Assembly (NCBI GenBank): GCA_012032065.1
Contig: JAAURV010000022.1
Location: forward strand, 1-19,540
Length of the DNA: 19,540 nt
Direction: 5' to 3'
Origin: Hyphomicrobiales bacterium
GTDB taxonomy: Bacteria > Pseudomonadota > Alphaproteobacteria > Rhizobiales > Aestuariivirgaceae
Shown: in pieces, positions 17,565 to 19,540 of the stretch
How positions within the stretch are numbered: position 1 is the stretch's first letter
How the letters are laid out: each line of letters opens with the position of its first letter
Translations under genes and position numbers: made by a program
Notes under the pieces: model-generated
Databases searched by the model: none
Seen by the model: only the letters and a program-made list of their open reading frames with translations
Told to the model about the DNA's origin: nothing

Positions 17565-17963
17565 TCACACGAATGGATTGCGAAGCGTGACGCCGCCAAT
17601 GCGCTGGCCGTGGTTCATGTCTTCCGTATACAGAACATCGCAGCCCGCCAAGTCGGCAGCGGCGACGAGGCAGGCGTCGTACACGCCGATGCGGTTTGCT
17701 TCGGCAATTTCGATAGCTCTCAAGTGGACGCCCAAATTGAGCGGCAATATCTCGCAACACTCCCTGATGTGTTCCAAGCCGTCGCGAACATCTGGCCAGT
17801 CCAGCTTGAATTTCTTGCGGGCGACGTTGGTGAACTCGTTGAGGACCTGCACGCTGATGAGTGGTCCCTCGTCCATGATCTCGTATGCGCGTAGTGCCTT
17901 GGCCTCGTCGTCGTCGATTGTGTACAGCAGCACATTCGAGTCCACGAAAGCCCTACTCTCCAC
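17565..17963 (-). CDS. vapC: VapC-type PIN-domain toxin
   Basis: A 132-residue PIN-domain protein, the usual length of VapC ribonucleases. The acidic metal-binding residues appear in order: FVDSNVLLY (Asp8), VLNEFTNV (Glu), YDACLVAAA (Asp) and LYTEDMNHG (Asp). VapC toxins cut specific RNAs such as tRNA or rRNA loops with Mg2+ and so halt translation when the antitoxin is lost. The GTG at 17963 is chosen because it overlaps the antitoxin stop by 11 bases and has GAGG nine bases upstream; ATG 17978 and 17999 are alternatives adding 5 or 12 residues. The gene ends 39 bp from the gltB stop, convergent with it. The frame is intact. The RNA target cannot be read from the sequence. Confidence 0.87.
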   Translation of the reverse strand: MESRAFVDSNVLLYTIDDDEAKALRAYEIMDEGPLISVQVLNEFTNVARKKFKLDWPDVRDGLEHIRECCEILPLNLGVHLRAIEIAEANRIGVYDACLVAAADLAGCDVLYTEDMNHGQRIGGVTLRNPFV

Positions 17964-18198
17964 GCGAATTGGCCTCATCCCGGTCAAACTTGTAGTCATC
18001 GGGAACCTTCACGCGCTTGCGTATCTCCGCGAGACGCTCGCGCAATTCTTCCTTAGTCCGTTTTCTCCGGATCTCGATCGTTCCCTCACGAAATCCCGCG
18101 GACACATCAACATCATCGCCTTCCTTCACGCCAAGCTGAGTGACTGTCTCGGCGCTAAGCCGCACGGCCAAGCTGTTTCCCCATTTCGAGACTTTCAT
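17953..18198 (-). CDS. vapB: VapB/MazE-type antitoxin with SpoVT-AbrB DNA-binding domain
   Basis: An 81-residue protein. Residues 1-48 are an AbrB/MazE swapped-hairpin DNA-binding domain: MKVSKWGNSLAVRLSAETV followed by LGVKEGDDVDV. The C-terminal third, rich in Lys, Arg and Glu, is the expected toxin-binding tail. The start is ATG 18198, with GGAG eight bases upstream; an in-frame extension to 18249 is rejected because it would translate the operator. It precedes and overlaps vapC, the normal antitoxin-toxin order. It should bind VapC and, with it, repress its own promoter at the palindrome just upstream. The pair lies between gltB and gltD on the opposite strand. Confidence 0.87.
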   Translation of the reverse strand: MKVSKWGNSLAVRLSAETVTQLGVKEGDDVDVSAGFREGTIEIRRKRTKEELRERLAEIRKRVKVPDDYKFDRDEANSRGE

Positions 18199-18211
18199 CA
18201 CTCCAACTCCG

Positions 18212-18238
18212 GATATACATTCACGCCATATGTATATC
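18212..18238. promoter_or_regulatory. Toxin-antitoxin operator: perfect 9-bp inverted repeat
   Basis: GATATACAT (18212-18220) and ATGTATATC (18230-18238) are perfect reverse complements with a 9-bp spacer. The site is 14 bp upstream of the antitoxin ATG (minus strand) and 22 bp upstream of the gltD ATG (plus strand). Position and symmetry fit the autoregulatory operator of a VapBC/MazEF-like module. Because it is also so close to gltD, complex binding could affect gltD expression. Confidence 0.72.
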
Positions 18239-18260
18239 ACAATACCCAACAGGTGTAAAC

Positions 18261-19540
18261 ATGGGCAAGGTCACGGGCTTCCTCGAGATCGAACGGCAGG
18301 ACCGGAAGTACAAGCCGGCCTCCGACCGCATCCGCCATTACCAGGAATTCGTCATTCCGCTTTCCGAGGAGTCGACGAAGGCCCAGGCGGCGCGCTGCAT
18401 GAACTGCGGCATTCCCTATTGTCACACCGGCTGTCCGGTGAACAACCAGATCCCCGACTGGAACGACCTGGTCTATCTCGGCGACTGGGAAGAAGCCTCG
18501 CGCAATCTGCATTCGACCAACAATTTCCCGGAGTTCACCGGCCGCGTCTGCCCGGCACCCTGCGAGGAGTCCTGCACGCTCAATCTCGAAGGCGTGCCGG
18601 TGACCATCAAGACCATCGAATGCGCCATCGTCGACAAAGCCTGGGAGAACGGCTGGATCAAGCCGCTACCGCCCTCGCAGAGGTCGGGCAAAAAGGTCGC
18701 TGTCGTTGGCTCTGGCCTTCAGGGTTGGCAGCGGCACAGCAACTCGCCCGCGCCGGTCACCAAGTCCATGTCTTCGAGAGGCAACAGAAGGCCGGCGGCT
18801 GCTCCGCTACGGCATTCCCGATTTCAAGATGGAAAAGCATCTGATCGACCGCCGCATCGCGCAGATGGAGGCGGAAGGTGTGACCTTCCACTACGGCGCG
18901 TTTATCGGCGTGTCGCAGGATGCCCAACAGTTGACCGACTCATTCGATGCCCTCCTGATCTGCGCCGGCGCCGAGAAGCCGCGCGATCTTCCCGTGCCGG
19001 GCCGCGATCTCGACGGCGTTCACTACGCCATGGATTTCCTGCCGCAACAGAACCGGCGTGTCTCCAAAGAGCCGCCACTCGATAACCGGCCGATCCTCGC
19101 CCAGGGCAAGCATGTCGTGGTAATCGGCGGCGGCGATACGGGCTCGGATTGCATCGGAACTTCCATCCGCCAGGGCGCGCTGTCGGTGACGCAAATCGAA
19201 ATCATGCCGAAGCCACCGGAGAAGGAAAACAAAGCGCTCGTGTGGCCGAACTGGCCGATGAAGCTTCGCACCTCGTCCTCGCATCTCGAAGGCGCCGAGC
19301 GCGACTTCGCGGTGACGACCAACGAGTTCGTCGGCAAGGACGGTCGCGTCACGGCGCTCAAATGCGCCCGCGCCGGTTCGGACTTCAAGCCGCTGCCCGG
19401 CACCGAATTCGAATTGAAGGCCGATCTTGTGCTGCTCGCCATGGGCTTCGTGCATCCGGCGCATGAAGGCATGGTGAAATCGCTCGGCGTCAAGACCGAT
19501 CCGCGCGGAAACGTGGAAGCCAGTGTCGCCAACTACAAGA
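18261..19540 (+). CDS. gltD: Glutamate synthase (NADPH) small subunit, two frameshifts, 3' end outside window
   Basis: About 427 of roughly 480 residues are inside the window. GltD oxidises NADPH with FAD and sends electrons through 4Fe-4S clusters to GltB. The N-terminal cluster ligands are CMNCGIPYCHTGC (Cys46, 49, 54, 58) and CPAPCEESC (97, 101, 105). An FAD Rossmann motif VAVVGSG begins near residue 147, and a second nucleotide motif, VVVIGGGDTGSDCIGTS, follows at about 19111-19160. Two one-base breaks occur. At 18716/18717 one C is missing (GGCCTTCA for GGCCCTTCA), and near 18799 another (GGCGGCTGC for GGCGGCCTGC). Restoring both gives the normal GPSGLAAAQQLARAGHQ and KAGGLLRYGIPDFKM. 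The ATG at 18261 has a weak AGGTG upstream. The gene is cut off from gltB by vapBC and probably needs its own promoter or readthrough. Confidence 0.92.

Overview
The window reads as a GC-rich alphaproteobacterial chromosome segment, probably Hyphomicrobiales-like. The signs are a phasin gene, a BigR-type sulfide-detoxification cluster, a cytosolic PAS-rich histidine kinase of the PdhS/PleC/DivJ type, tightly overlapping ATGA gene junctions, and a tRNA-His that has no G-1 and carries A73, a known feature of a subgroup of Alphaproteobacteria. No ribosomal RNA, CRISPR array, prophage or complete insertion sequence is visible.

Layout. At 1-2205 (+), three overlapping genes: the C-terminal part of a Sua5/TsaC threonylcarbamoyl-AMP synthase, a D-2-hydroxyglutarate-dehydrogenase-like FAD oxidase, and a small YpeA-like acetyltransferase. 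At 2245-5170 (-), a compact neuB-neuC-neuA set for making and CMP-activating a nonulosonic acid (sialic or legionaminic type), starting 54 bp behind tRNA-His (5225-5301). At 5353-5880 (-), a phasin with its terminator and a PhaR-like operator. At 6091-8611 (+), a soluble multi-PAS histidine kinase. At 8612-9008, no intact gene, only a decayed possible transposase piece. At 9009-11591, a reactive-sulfur locus: persulfide dioxygenase (-) divergent from bigR, a rhodanese-DUF2892 fusion and a TauE/SafE permease (+), with paired operators between them. At 11588-12043 (-), a GNAT acetyltransferase. At 12044-12873, a long intergenic region containing a REPIN-like element: two inverted 51-bp hairpin arms around the C-terminal remnant of a GIY-YIG nuclease. 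At 12874-19540, gltB and gltD (NADPH glutamate synthase, + strand), split by a vapBC-type toxin-antitoxin module on the opposite strand.

How the genes fit together. GltB and GltD are the two subunits of glutamate synthase, the glutamate-forming half of ammonium assimilation. The bigR cluster should oxidise and export reactive sulfur and be derepressed by persulfides through the BigR cysteine pair. NeuC, NeuB and NeuA perform the last committed steps to a CMP-nonulosonate used for surface or flagellin glycosylation. The glycosyltransferase and any early sugar-modifying enzymes are outside the window.

Sequence quality. Several conserved genes carry one-base reading-frame breaks that are repaired by restoring a base in a short C, G or A run: the histidine kinase twice, gltB once, gltD twice, and neuC at its start. 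One acetyltransferase contains a locally scrambled but net in-frame stretch. The pattern fits short-homopolymer deletion errors of an uncorrected long-read or metagenomic assembly better than real gene decay. The broken genes are therefore annotated as single genes.
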